NCBI GenBank assembly: GCA_036507005.1
Contig: DASXQT010000061.1
Location: forward strand, 106,978 to 170,977
Origin: WS-2 sp036507005
GTDB lineage: Bacteria; Eisenbacteria; RBG-16-71-46
Direction of reading: 5' to 3'
DNA length: 64,000 nucleotides
The position numbers were made by a program, and so were the translations under genes. Positions 44,644-55,000 of this stretch are shown piece by piece; the first letter of the stretch is position 1; every line of letters begins with the position of its first letter. Under the pieces are notes generated by a model. That model did not search any database. It was not told where the DNA came from and saw only the letters and a list, made by a program, of their open reading frames with translations.

Positions 44644-47600
44644 GTGCGGGGGGATCTCACGCCTGCCATCACGAAGAGGATCGTCGTTTACGCCGCCCTC
44701 GCCGCCTGTGCGGGGGCGGTGCTGTGGCTGCAGTTCCGCACCCCGGACGCGGAGAGTCCCGGCGTGCGGCTGGCCTCGGCCCCCGGCCTTCCCGGCTCCG
44801 AGCCGGCGCGGGATCCGTACCGCCTCCAGCCCGACGTGCGCGTGCTGCAGGCCGCGGGCGACCTCCATCACCTGATCACCGGCCAGCCCCACGAGGACGC
44901 GCGGGCCGAGTTCGAGGGCGGGCGCTGGCGCATCGTTCATCGCGGCGCGGTGATCGGCAGCCTGCCCGAGTTCCCGGAGTTCGACGACCTGGGCCGCCTC
45001 CTCACGGACTGGGCGCTCGAGCTCGGCCTGCGCGACAGCCTGAAGGCCGCGAAGCGCGCGGGCGCGGGGCGCGAGGCGCAACGCGCGGCGATCGCCGGCA
45101 AGCTCGCCGAGCTCGAGGCCACCGCCGCGGCCGACCTCGCGGACCGGCGCTGGAGCGCCGGCGATCGCGACCCCGCGCTGCTGCGGCTCGCCGCGCATGC
45201 GCTGGTCCTTCTCGGGGTCGAGGCGGTGGACGAGGTGGGCGGGGCGGACCGGGTCGTGGCGCGGGGGCTGGCGCTGGTGGCGGCGTGTGCGGCGCTCGAC
45301 AAGGCCTCGGTCGGAAGCGACGCCGCGCTGCTCGCCGACCGCATGGGCTACGCCGCCGCGGCCTGGGAGCGCACCGCGGCGCTGCCCGAGAACGACGCCG
45401 TGCGCCTGTTCGTGCGCCACGAGGACGACGCGCTCACCAAGCAGGCCGGCCGCGCGTCCGGCACGCGGGAGGCGCGCTTCCTCGCCCTGCTCAGGCTCGC
45501 GCGCCGCCACGACCTCGAGCGCTGGCAGAAGTGGCTGGGCCGGCACTTCGCGGACGACCGCGCGCTGGCGCTCGCGCTCACTTGCACCTCGCTCGAGATC
45601 CGGCGCTTCGAGGCCCACCTGCCGGCCGCGATCCAGGTGCTGGCGGGCGTGGTCCAGGACCTCAAGATGATCGGCGAGGTCGAAGACGACGAGGACGTGC
45701 CCGGCAAGACCGCCTCGCTCGAGACCATGATCCAGGAGTTCGAGCGCCTGATGGGGGCGATGCGTTCCAACGCCGACGGCGTCTTCCTCGACGGCGAGGT
45801 GCTGCGCGCCTACTACCGCACCTGCTTTTACTCGGCGCTCGCGATCCTGGGCGAGCACCTGCGCGAGTCGCTCTCGTCCCTGCCGGACACCCGCGCGTTC
45901 GCGGGCGACCTCGGCGAAGGCGACGAGGGCGTGGCGGGCGAGTTCCAGCGCTGGTACACGCATCTCGCCAACGCCAAGCTCGGCAAGCCCGAGCTCGCGG
46001 CGCTGCAGCGCGACCTGCTCGGCATGCCGCACTTCGGCGCGCCGCTCCTGCTGCGCACCTACCAGGTGATCGAGGAGCAATCGACCTACGGCGCCCCCGC
46101 ACTGCGAACCGCCGCGCGGCGCATGGCGAAGAGCCTCGACACCCGGCCCGAGGCGATGGTGGCGTTCGCCGCCATCGTGCAGCGCAGCGTGCTCGACCTC
46201 GAGCGCGCCGAGAACCTCTACGCGCGCGGCATCCGGGAGCGGGGCGCCAACGAGCGCCGGCTGCGGGCGTGGTGGGCGCGCTACAACCTGGAGGCCGATT
46301 CGCTCGAGAGCATGCTCGGGGCGCCGGGGCTCGAGCCCGCCGAGCAGGCCGAGATCCTGGAGCGGCTCGCCGAGATCCCCGGCGTGGACTCGAGCGCGGT
46401 CGAGGCCTCCTGGGAGCGCTGCCTCTCGTCGAACCGGAAGAGCTGGGAGCTGGTGGACGGCTACACCCGGCTGGTGCGCGCGCGCGGCGAGTACCCCAAG
46501 GCGCGCGCGGCGCTCGAGCGCTGGCTCGGCCGCCAGGCGCCGGGCAGCGGCCCGTTCGAGGAGATCTTCGCCCGCACCCGGCTGGCCCGCACGTTCGCCG
46601 ATCAGGGGCTCACCGACCGCGCCATGCAGACCATCGAGCCGATGGTGGAGAGCCAGCAGTTCGGGGCGATGGACTGCATGGTGAGCCTGCTCGAGAAGAC
46701 CGGCCAGCTCGCGCGCGCCGAGACCCTGGCGGTGTTCGCCTGGGGACGCTACCCCGATTCGCCCCAGGCCCAGGCGCGGGTCATCGGGCTGTGCTGGCGC
46801 CAGCGCAAGTATGCGCTCGCGGCCCGCATGCTGGCGCAGGCCCCGGTGCCGCTCACGTCCTACGCGATCGCGACCGACCTCGCGCCGTACTTCCTCGACT
46901 GCTTCCGCGCCGCCCCGGCGAACGGCATCCGCGCGGTCGAGGCGATCCTCGCGTCCGGGTACGCCGAGCCGCGCAACCTCGGGCACCTGGCGGCGGCGCT
47001 CGACGAGGCCGGCGACCACCGCATGGCGTACGAGGTGCAGTCCCGGATCCCGGCGGACGGCCACGACGCGGTCGGCAAGCTCGGGGTGTGCTACCACATG
47101 ATGAAGCGCTGGAAGGGCGAGGAGGCGGCGCGCGCCTGGCTCGAGCCGCGCGTGGAGCCCCTGGATCCAAACGAGCGGGCCTTCCTCACCTATGTGGCCT
47201 ACGACTCGCACGACTACGAGCTGCTCTGGGACGTGAAGGTCCCCGGAGCCGGGCGCGAAGACGTGGACTTCCACTGGCTGCTGCGGGCCGCGGCATCGCT
47301 GCGCATGGGCGAAGGGAGCGATCCCCACCGCGCCGAGCTCGAGCGCCACTTCGCGCGTGGCGGCCGCGCGCGCTACCACGTGCTGGGACGATTCCTGCTC
47401 GGGCTCGAGGACGTGCCCGCGGCCCTCGCCACCGCAACCAGCATGAAGGCCGCGTGCGAGACCTTCTACTACGTCGGGCTGCGGGCCCAGAGCGAGGGCC
47501 GGGTGCGCGAGGCGGCGCGCTGCTACGTGCGCTGCATCGAGACCGGACAGTCCTCCAACGGCGAGTATCGCTGGGCCCTCCACCAGCTCTACGAGTGGAT

Positions 47601-47685
47601 GTCGGAGGGCGAGAGCCTCGCGCGCCTCGAGGCGCAGGCGAACCGCAAGGGCTCGCGGCCGCTCGCCGCGGCGGCCCGCTCCTGA
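44644..47685 (+). CDS. Large membrane-anchored helical-repeat (TPR-like) protein
   Basis: 1013 residues from a GTG at 44644. One N-terminal transmembrane helix (about 12-30), then almost entirely Ala/Leu/Arg/Glu-rich paired helices of TPR/HEAT type, clearest from about residue 500 on (e.g. AERGLTDRAMQTIE-like and RAETLAVFAWGRYPDSPQAQ repeats). No catalytic motif seen. It probably serves as a scaffold facing the periplasm. It follows the papain-hydrolase gene on the same strand after the palindrome pair, so a functional link is possible but unproven. Confidence 0.7.
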   Translation: MRGDLTPAITKRIVVYAALAACAGAVLWLQFRTPDAESPGVRLASAPGLPGSEPARDPYRLQPDVRVLQAAGDLHHLITGQPHEDARAEFEGGRWRIVHRGAVIGSLPEFPEFDDLGRLLTDWALELGLRDSLKAAKRAGAGREAQRAAIAGKLAELEATAAADLADRRWSAGDRDPALLRLAAHALVLLGVEAVDEVGGADRVVARGLALVAACAALDKASVGSDAALLADRMGYAAAAWERTAALPENDAVRLFVRHEDDALTKQAGRASGTREARFLALLRLARRHDLERWQKWLGRHFADDRALALALTCTSLEIRRFEAHLPAAIQVLAGVVQDLKMIGEVEDDEDVPGKTASLETMIQEFERLMGAMRSNADGVFLDGEVLRAYYRTCFYSALAILGEHLRESLSSLPDTRAFAGDLGEGDEGVAGEFQRWYTHLANAKLGKPELAALQRDLLGMPHFGAPLLLRTYQVIEEQSTYGAPALRTAARRMAKSLDTRPEAMVAFAAIVQRSVLDLERAENLYARGIRERGANERRLRAWWARYNLEADSLESMLGAPGLEPAEQAEILERLAEIPGVDSSAVEASWERCLSSNRKSWELVDGYTRLVRARGEYPKARAALERWLGRQAPGSGPFEEIFARTRLARTFADQGLTDRAMQTIEPMVESQQFGAMDCMVSLLEKTGQLARAETLAVFAWGRYPDSPQAQARVIGLCWRQRKYALAARMLAQAPVPLTSYAIATDLAPYFLDCFRAAPANGIRAVEAILASGYAEPRNLGHLAAALDEAGDHRMAYEVQSRIPADGHDAVGKLGVCYHMMKRWKGEEAARAWLEPRVEPLDPNERAFLTYVAYDSHDYELLWDVKVPGAGREDVDFHWLLRAAASLRMGEGSDPHRAELERHFARGGRARYHVLGRFLLGLEDVPAALATATSMKAACETFYYVGLRAQSEGRVREAARCYVRCIETGQSSNGEYRWALHQLYEWMSEGESLARLEAQANRKGSRPLAAAARS

Positions 47686-47748
47686 TTCGGGAGCGGCGGA
47701 GCGGCGCGGGTCGCGCTCGGCGGGTCACGGCGGCGCGCGGCGACTCCG

Positions 47749-48648
47749 TCAGCGCATCTGCGCGGTCACGGCGATCAGCGACTCCCGCAGGTGGGCGCGC
47801 CAGTAGCTCCAGTTGTGCCCGCCTCGGAACTCCCGGTACGTGTGGGCGACCCCGAGGGAATCGAGCGTGCGGTGAAGCGCGCGGCTCGAGGCCAGCGCCC
47901 CGTCCGAGGTCCCGACGTCGAAGTAGATCGAGAGGCCGCTCAGCCGCGCCGCCGCCGTGTCCGCGATGAGCAGCGGGCTGTTCTCCTCGAGCCGCCGCGT
48001 GGCGAAAGGCTCCGGGCCCAGCACGCCGCGCACCGTCCAGCCGCGCGCGAGCCGGTACTCGCCGCTGTGGCCGCCGCACGCGCCGAACACGTCGGGATGC
48101 CGGAAGGCGAGGCACAGGGCGGCGGTGGCGCCGTCCGAGAGCCCGATCAGGCCGCGGTGGCGCGGGTCGCGGAGCGTGCGGAACCGCGTGTCGGTCCACT
48201 CCACGAGATCGCGCGCGATGAATCGCGCCACGCGCATCGAGGAGTCGCGGCCATCGAGGTAGAGCGAGCGGCCGAGAAAGCCCCGGCCCGCGCCGTTGGC
48301 CGATACCAGGATCACCTCGGGGATGCTGTCGCCCGCGAAGAGCGAGTCGGCGATGCGTGCCGCGTGGCCGCCGCCGAACCAGTTGCCCTCCGAGCCGGGC
48401 CATCCGTGCAGCAGGTAGATCACGGGGAACGCGCGGCTCGACGAGTCGGGCGCCGCGTAGCCGGGCGGCAGGTAGACCTGCACCCGGCGCACGGCGCCGC
48501 CGAGCGAGGGAGCGCGCATTTCGAGATGCAGCAAGGCCCCGGCGGGGGCATGGGCCGGCGCGGCGCGGGCGCCGGCCAGCGCGGTCGCGACCAGCAGCGC
48601 GGCCAGCGGCAAACGTGTGCAGGAACAGGTGATGGATCGAGGGCTCAA
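47749..48648 (-). CDS. Secreted esterase (enterochelin-esterase/SFGH-like alpha/beta hydrolase)
   Basis: 299 residues. A signal peptide (about 10-32) precedes an alpha/beta-hydrolase domain: VIYLLHGWPGSE (oxyanion region), nucleophile elbow GLSDGA, an Asp in FDVGTSDG and a catalytic His in RGGHNWSYW. This order fits the esterase D/Fes-type family (PF00756). The start is uncertain: a TTG at 48648 gives the full signal peptide, and another TTG at 48612 would shorten it; no clear ribosome-binding site supports either. Substrate unknown. Confidence 0.8.
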   Translation of the reverse strand: MSPRSITCSCTRLPLAALLVATALAGARAAPAHAPAGALLHLEMRAPSLGGAVRRVQVYLPPGYAAPDSSSRAFPVIYLLHGWPGSEGNWFGGGHAARIADSLFAGDSIPEVILVSANGAGRGFLGRSLYLDGRDSSMRVARFIARDLVEWTDTRFRTLRDPRHRGLIGLSDGATAALCLAFRHPDVFGACGGHSGEYRLARGWTVRGVLGPEPFATRRLEENSPLLIADTAAARLSGLSIYFDVGTSDGALASSRALHRTLDSLGVAHTYREFRGGHNWSYWRAHLRESLIAVTAQMR

Positions 48649-48818
48649 GCGCGGGCCCGGGTTTGACGAAAGCTGAAGGGCCCGCCCGGGATCACATTTG
48701 ACGAAGCCATGAAGCGAGGGGCCCGGCGCGCGGGGTAGAGTGCGGGTGGAGAGTTCGCGCGCGGGCGCGACGTGTCATCTCGCACGGTCGCAGGCGCGCA
48801 ACGGGGGATGTCTCGGGC

Positions 48819-49715
48819 GTGAACAGAAACGTGGTGCCGGTCGCGTTCGCAGGGATCTTCGCCGCGCTCTTTTTGGCGTGGTGCGCGCGCCCCGCCGCCG
48901 CGTTCGCTCCCGATCCGGGCGCATGCGGCCGGGAGGACGCCGTCTTCCACGCCTCCGCGCTCCGCGCCTCGTCGCGGGTCGCGCTGCACCCGGGGTCGCG
49001 CCTCCACCGGCACCGCTACGGCCTCCACGCCACCCGCCACCTCCGCCGCCATCGCGCGGTCGCCGAGCTGAGCGCCAATCGCTCGCTCGGCCTGCCGCCG
49101 CGCACCGCACCGCTTCCGCATCCGGCTCCCGCGCGCGCCCCTCATCCGCGCGCCGCGCTCCCGGTCCTGGTCCGGCCCGGTCACCACACCACTTCGGGCG
49201 GAGGCGCGCGCTGGGCGTGCCTGCCGCCGGGCGAGAGCCGGACGCTCTCCCTGATCGCGGCCCGCATCGCATTCGATCATCACACGAGCCTCGAGGAAAT
49301 CGAGCACCGGCCGAACGCGGCCCGCGGTCCTCCGCGCCTTGGAGCCCACGCGCTTTCTCCCGCCTTCTTCGCGCGGAGCCGTTCCACCCTCTCGCCCGCG
49401 CAGTTTCCTCCCGCCGCAAACCCCATTCCGATTTCCGGCCCACGCACGCGCCCCGCAGCGCCGAGCGCGACGTCGATCGTGCCCGCTCGCGACGCCGGCG
49501 ATCCCGATTCCCGGCGCGACCGCGCGACCTGCGGCGGGCGCCAGAGTAGCCCGCCCGCCTCCGGCGCGCGAGAGCCGCGCGCGACGAGCGGCGCGGATGC
49601 GCGCGAGGCCGCGACCTTCGAGCCAGCCGTTTGCAGTCCCATTCAACCCGGCGCCGCCCTTCTTGAGGGCGGGGTGGCGTCGTCCCAGGTGCCCTCTCGT
49701 GGAGGTGTAAAATGA
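48819..49715 (+). CDS. Possible secreted Arg/His/Pro-rich protein
   Basis: A 298-codon frame from a GTG. The first ~28 residues are a convincing signal peptide (hydrophobic core IFAALFLAWCARPAAAF). The next ~150 residues keep high third-position G+C as in real genes and are rich in Arg, His, Ala and Pro. The last third is low-complexity and may be read only because G+C-rich DNA has few stops. Its stop overlaps the start of the next gene. No family recognised. Either a genuine basic secreted protein or partly spurious. Confidence 0.4.
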   Translation: MNRNVVPVAFAGIFAALFLAWCARPAAAFAPDPGACGREDAVFHASALRASSRVALHPGSRLHRHRYGLHATRHLRRHRAVAELSANRSLGLPPRTAPLPHPAPARAPHPRAALPVLVRPGHHTTSGGGARWACLPPGESRTLSLIAARIAFDHHTSLEEIEHRPNAARGPPRLGAHALSPAFFARSRSTLSPAQFPPAANPIPISGPRTRPAAPSATSIVPARDAGDPDSRRDRATCGGRQSSPPASGAREPRATSGADAREAATFEPAVCSPIQPGAALLEGGVASSQVPSRGGVK

Positions 49716-50068
49716 AGTCCCCGATCAAGGCTCTCGTTCTCGTCGTGCTGGCGGGTGCGCTCGCGCTCCCGATCGTCGCGCTCGCGGACGAGACCACTCC
49801 CGCCGCCACTCCGGCGGCGGACCAGTCGGCGCACAAGGTCACGGCCAAGGCCGCGAAGGCAACGCCGAGCGTGGATCTGAACGCGGCCAGCAAGGAGGAG
49901 CTGACCCGGCTCCCGGGGCTCACGGACGAGATCGCCGACAAGATCATCGGCGCCCGTCCCTTCAAGAGCCGCACCGAGCTGCTCAGCAAGAAGCTCGTGA
50001 CCCGTGCGGAGTACGCGAAGCTGCGCGCGCACGTGATGGTGAAGTCGGCCGAGTCGAAGAAGAGCTAG
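49712..50068 (+). CDS. ComEA-like exported helix-hairpin-helix protein
   Basis: 118 residues. Signal peptide (about 1-25), a Thr/Ala/Lys linker, then a helix-hairpin-helix domain: VDLNAASKEELTRLPGLTDEIADKII. This is the ComEA-type DNA-binding module, so a role in DNA uptake or binding outside the cytoplasm is possible; many stand-alone HhH proteins of this kind are uncharacterised. A clear GGAGGTG lies before the ATG at 49712, and an intrinsic terminator follows. Confidence 0.88.
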   Translation: MKSPIKALVLVVLAGALALPIVALADETTPAATPAADQSAHKVTAKAAKATPSVDLNAASKEELTRLPGLTDEIADKIIGARPFKSRTELLSKKLVTRAEYAKLRAHVMVKSAESKKS

Positions 50069-50093
50069 CGCTTCCTCGCGAAGGCAGCGGAAG

Positions 50094-50131
50094 GCACGCC
50101 GCGGGCTCCGGTCCGCGGCGTGCGCCGTTTT
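50094..50131 (+). terminator. Intrinsic terminator after the ComEA-like gene
   Basis: A perfect 11-bp stem GCACGCCGCGG/CCGCGGCGTGC around an 8-base loop, then GCCG and TTTT. It lies 26 bases after the stop at 50068. Confidence 0.8.
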
Positions 50132-50212
50132 ACGGCGGCGCGGGCGGGCGCGGGCGGCCGCCGCGCTTGCCGCAGGGCGGGCGCCGGCGCCATCGGGCGC
50201 CGAGCCCGTCGA

Positions 50213-51964
50213 TCACCTCGGCGATCGCGACCCCGGGCCGTACGCGCGCGGCCGGCGTGCGAGCAGCGTCGAGTGCCCGAGGTGGCAGCCGACGCAGCGC
50301 ACGGTCTCGCCGGCCGGCGCGGCGTTCGATCCCAGACCCTGCGCGGGGCCCCGTGCGGTGCGGAGGACCCGGCCGTTTCCGTCCACGATCTGCTCGAACA
50401 TCGGCGTGCCCGCGGGCAGGCCGGTCTCGTCGACCGCCCCGTCGCGCCCGACCGGGGCCTCGCGCACCAGCACCGCGGTGTCGCCGCCCGCGGCCGCCGG
50501 GCGCGCGAGCGTGGCGAAGAAGCGGATGCGCGCCCCGGCCGTGCGGGGCGGCGGCACGCCGCCCTCGCTCCCGGCCGGCCCGCCCGCGAACACGTCCAGG
50601 CTCTGGAACCGGAACGTCTCGCGCGGATGGACCAGCGCATCGAGATCGGTCGCGGGCGCAGCCGGCGGCTCGCGCTCCGCGGCCGGCGCCTCGCGTTCCG
50701 CGCCCGTCCGCCCCCGCGGTCGGTTGCGGGCGGCGAGGCTCCTTCGCACCACCGGCGCGGGGTCGAGCTCGAGCGTGCCGGGAAGATCCACGACGCTCCT
50801 CCGCCCCGAGCCGTCCGCGTTCATCACCCAGATGCCGAAGTCGCCGCGCGCGCCCGGATCGTAGGCGAAGAGCACGCGGCCGCCCGGGAGCGCGGCCGGC
50901 GCGCAGGCCGCGGGCGCCGCGAGCCCGCGCGTCCCGCCGTAGCCGGCGTCGCCGGCCGCGGGATCGGCGCCGGCGAGACGACGGGCGCCGTCGAAGCGGC
51001 GCTCGAACGCCTGGATGCCCGTCCCCCCCGCGCTCGGAGAGAGCGCCAGGTTCGTGGCGTAGACCCCGAGCACCGTGCCGTCCTCGAGCACCGCGGGCTG
51101 GTAGGCCATCGTGCTGCGCCGGGTCCTGAGCCATCCGGCGGCCAGCCTCGGGTCCGTGCCGTCGGGCCACATCTCCATCACCTGCCACAGATTCGCGCTG
51201 TCGGCGGGGATCGCCTCCGCGGCCCTGGTGGTGAGGCCGCCGGGGGCGCGGTCGGAGGCGTGATAGCGGTTGTACCACCAGCGCGCGAACAGCACGCGGC
51301 CGCTCGCGGGGTCGAAGCACGGCTCCTCGGCGCCGTTGCGCTCCGAGGTCAGGCGCCGGGGCCGGCCGTGGGGAAGGTCCACGCGGTAGAGGTTGGTGAC
51401 CGGGAGGTCCGCGTACTGCGCGCGCTGCGGGTAGCGCGTGCTCGCGAACGCCAGCGTGCGCTCCGAGATCCAGCAGGGATCGAGGTCGTCGTAGCGCGCG
51501 GGCGGCGCGCCCCCGGCCGCATCGCGCGCCGAGTCCGTGCCCGTCACGGCGGCGAGGCCGCGGCCGTCCAGCCCGACCACGTAGAGGCGCCACGCGCCGT
51601 CCGCGGAGGCGAGGCCCGCGAACGCGACGCGCGCGCCGTCGGGCGAGACCGCGGGATCGCTCGCGTCGTGGAGCGCTCCCTCCGGAAGCAGCGGGCGCAC
51701 CCTTCCGCCGCGATCGAGCAGCATGAGCCGCCCGCCGGTCGCGACCGCGCGGTGGTGCGGTCCGAGCCCCGGGATGGCGCCGGGCTCCCCGGGCAGCGCG
51801 TGGCGCGAGACGAACACGATCGGAGGCAGGCCGGGTGCTTCGGGCGAGGGCGGGAGCGCCGCGAGCGCCAGCGACGCGCAGATCGCGCGGCGCGCACGCG
51901 AGGCGCCGGCGCCCGCTCCTCGCGCCGCAGGCGCACGCCGGGGCTCTGCGATCGAGGCGCGCAT
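50213..51964 (-). CDS. Beta-propeller (PD40/TolB-like) protein with C-terminal c-heme motif
   Basis: 583 residues. PD40/TolB-type repeats fill most of the length (DPAVSPDGARVAFAG, FDPASGRVLFA, IWVMNADGSGRRS). Near the end is CVGCH (Cys557, Cys560, His561), a c-type cytochrome heme-attachment motif, followed by more His residues. The N-terminus has a weak hydrophobic export-like segment. Such propeller-heme proteins occur in Planctomycetes-type genomes (e.g. hydrazine-synthase-alpha-like); no specific role can be given. The start at 51964 is the first in-frame ATG; the exact start is uncertain. Confidence 0.7.
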   Translation of the reverse strand: MRASIAEPRRAPAARGAGAGASRARRAICASLALAALPPSPEAPGLPPIVFVSRHALPGEPGAIPGLGPHHRAVATGGRLMLLDRGGRVRPLLPEGALHDASDPAVSPDGARVAFAGLASADGAWRLYVVGLDGRGLAAVTGTDSARDAAGGAPPARYDDLDPCWISERTLAFASTRYPQRAQYADLPVTNLYRVDLPHGRPRRLTSERNGAEEPCFDPASGRVLFARWWYNRYHASDRAPGGLTTRAAEAIPADSANLWQVMEMWPDGTDPRLAAGWLRTRRSTMAYQPAVLEDGTVLGVYATNLALSPSAGGTGIQAFERRFDGARRLAGADPAAGDAGYGGTRGLAAPAACAPAALPGGRVLFAYDPGARGDFGIWVMNADGSGRRSVVDLPGTLELDPAPVVRRSLAARNRPRGRTGAEREAPAAEREPPAAPATDLDALVHPRETFRFQSLDVFAGGPAGSEGGVPPPRTAGARIRFFATLARPAAAGGDTAVLVREAPVGRDGAVDETGLPAGTPMFEQIVDGNGRVLRTARGPAQGLGSNAAPAGETVRCVGCHLGHSTLLARRPRAYGPGSRSPR

Positions 51965-52091
51965 GCGCCGAGGCTACACCGCGCCGCGGGCGCGCGCAGA
52001 AGAGCCTCGTCCGCTCTGGGAAACCGCAGGAAGGAGCGGCGCCCCCGCGGTCGGCGGCCGGCGGCGGGCTCTGCGCGCCGGCCGCGTGCGA

Positions 52092-55000
52092 CTACGACGA
52101 GAGGGCGGGCGCCCCGGCCTTGCGGCGCGATCCGAAGCGGAGGTAGATGGAGGGGACCACGAACAGGTTCAGCATCGTGGAGGTCACGAGCCCGCACAGG
52201 ATCACGATCGCCATCGGGTGCTCGATCTCGTGGCCGGGAATGGAGCCCCCGGCCACCAGCGGCACCAGGGCGAGCCCGGTCGCCAGCGCCGTCATCAGGA
52301 TCGGGGAGAGACGCTCGAGCGCGCCGCGCAGCACCAGCCCCGGCCCGAACATCTGGCCCTCCTGGCTCTCCAGGTGCTGGTAGTGGTTGATCAGCAGGAT
52401 GCAGTTGCGCGCCGCGATCCCGAACACGGTGAGGAAGCCCACCAGCGAGCCGAGGGAGATCACGCCGCCGGTGAAGTAGGCCCCCAGCAGGCCGCCGACC
52501 AGGGCCGCGGGCAGCGTCAGGAAGCCGAGGATCGCGAGCCTCAGGTTCGCGAACGATTCGAGCAGGATCAGGAACACGCCGATCGCCGCCGCGATCGCGA
52601 AGGTCAGCAGCCGCCGCTCCGCGGCCTGCCGCTCCGCGTACTCGCCGATGATCACGGCGTGGTAGCCGAGCGGGAACTCGATCCCGGCCACGCGCTTCTG
52701 GACCTCCTCCATCACGCGCTTCAAGTCGCCGCCCCGGATGTTGCCGCCCACGTCGATGCGCCGTGAGGCGTTCTCGCGGTAGATCACGCTCTGGGCCGGG
52801 GCGATGCGCACGTCGGCCACCTGGCCCAGTGTCACGTGCCCGCCGGAGGGGGTGTCGATCGGGAGCATGCGGATGGTGGACAGGTCGTGGCGCGCCGCGG
52901 GCACGCTCCACACGTTCACGTCGTACGCCTTCCCGTCGCGGAAGAGGTCGCCCACCTCCTCGCCCGCCAGCATGGTCGCGGAGGCCCGCCGCACGTCGCC
53001 CGGCTTGACGCCGTAGCGCTGCGCGTCCGGGAGCCGCACCTGGACCTGGATCTCCGGCACCTCGGACTGGAGCTGCATGTGCAGCTCCTCGATGCCCTTG
53101 ACCTCGTGGAGGCTGTGCTCCACCTCCTCGGCTTTGGCGCGGATGCCCCGGAGGTCGGGCCCGTAGATCCGGACGTCGAACGTCTCCTTGGAGCCCGTGA
53201 TCACCTCGTCGATCGTCTCGTTGAGATAGGTCTCCACGTTGTGGAACATGCCGGGATAGCCGGTGACCACGCCCTCGATGGCCTCCACGGTCTTGTCGTA
53301 GTCCACCTTGGGGTCGATGCTGATCCAGTTCTCGGCGAAGTTGACGCCGTTGACCTCGTCGGCGAGCAGGGCCTGTCCGATGTGGGACCCGAAGTTGCGC
53401 ACCCCCGGGATGGCGCGCAGCTCCCGGCTGGCCTGGATGGCCATCCGCCGCTCCTCGTCCACGGAAGTGCCGGGCTTCGTGATCCAGTGCATCAGGAAGT
53501 CCCGCTCCTTGAACTCGGGGAACAGCGACTCCCCGAGCCGCGGCATGATCACGAGGCCGGCGAGCGCGACCAGCGCGGTGATGGCGAAGACCGGGCGCGG
53601 GCGCTCGATGATCGCCGACAGCACCGGCCGGTAGAGGCTCTTGAGCCAGCGCATGAGCGGCGGCTCCTTGCGGGTGATGGGCGACCGGTGCAGGAGCAGC
53701 AGGCAGAGCACGGGCGTGACCGTCAGCGCGACCAGCATCGACGCCAGCACGGCCAGCGCGTACGAGATCGCCATCGGGCGGAAGAACGCGCCCGAGACCC
53801 CGCCCATGAAGAAGACCGGGAACAGCACGACCGCGTCGATCAGCGTGGCGTGCACGATGGCCTGGCGCACCTCGAGCGACGCCTCGAGGACGATGCTGGC
53901 CGTGGAGCGTTTGCTGCCCACTTCTCGGGCGAGGCGCAGGCGTCGCACGATGTTCTCGACGTCGATGATGGCGTCGTCCACCACCACGCCGATCGCGATC
54001 ACGAAGCCCGCGAGGATCATGGTGTTGAGCGTCACCCCCCGGGTGTAGAGGACCAGCGCTCCCGCCACGAGCGACAGGGGGATCGCCGCCAGGCTGATCA
54101 CCGCCGTGCGCCACTCGAAGAGGAAGGCGACCAGCACCAGCATCACCAGCAGGCACCCGAGGAGCAGGGCGCGGGTCAGGTTGTCGAAGGCGAGCTTGAT
54201 GAAGTCGGCGGGGCGGAAGATCGTGGGATCGATCTCCAGCCCGGGCAGGCCGGGGCGCAGCTCGTCGAGCGCCTTCTCGACGCCGCGCGTCGCGTCCATG
54301 GTGTTCGCCCACGGGTACTTGAAGACCACGAGCATCAGCCCGGGACCGTCGTTGATCACCGCGTCGCCGAACAGCGGCCAGGTGTCCTCGACCACGTCCG
54401 CCACGTCGCCCAGCACCAGGGGCGATCCGTCCGCTTTGTGCCGGTTGTACACCGGCGCCTTGGCGAGGTCGGCCGGCGCGACCAGCGGCGACATCAGCCG
54501 CATGCCGAGCCGCTGGTTGGGCGTATCGATGAAGCCCCCGGTGCCGATCACGGCGCCGTTCGAGTAGTAGAGGATCCCGACGTCCAGAGCGTCGGCCGTC
54601 AGCTCCATGACCTGGTTCAGCGAGACGTCGTGGGCGCTCATGCGCGCCGGATCGGCGCGGACCTGAGGCATCTTGATGCGCTCGCCCCAGATCACCACGT
54701 TCGCCACTCCGGGCACCCGCAGCAGGCGGGCGCGGATCGTCCAGTAGGAGATCATCGACATGTCGGTGAGCGGGATGGTCTTCGAGGAGAGCCCGATCTT
54801 CATGAACCGGCCGGTCACCGAGACCGGCGGCATCAGCACCGGAGGCGCGGCCCAGGTGGGCAGGTTCGGGATCACGGTGGTGATGCGCTCCTGCACCAGC
54901 TGCCGTGCGCGCAGGATGTCGGTCCCGGGCTTGAAGAGCAGCTCGATCGAGGAAAGGTCGGAAATCGACTTGGAGCGCAGGACGTCGAGGCCGGCGACGC

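Noticed and set aside
42277..47969. Very long frames on both strands (1768 codons minus, 1888 codons plus)
   Set aside because: Their translations are low-complexity Arg/Gly/Ala/His. The papain-hydrolase and TPR-protein frames underneath carry real motifs and signals.
48662..48730. Imperfect direct repeat beginning TTTGACGAA (two copies about 35 bases apart)
   Set aside because: The second copy diverges soon after the first dozen bases. No association with a mobile element, -10 box or protein site could be shown.
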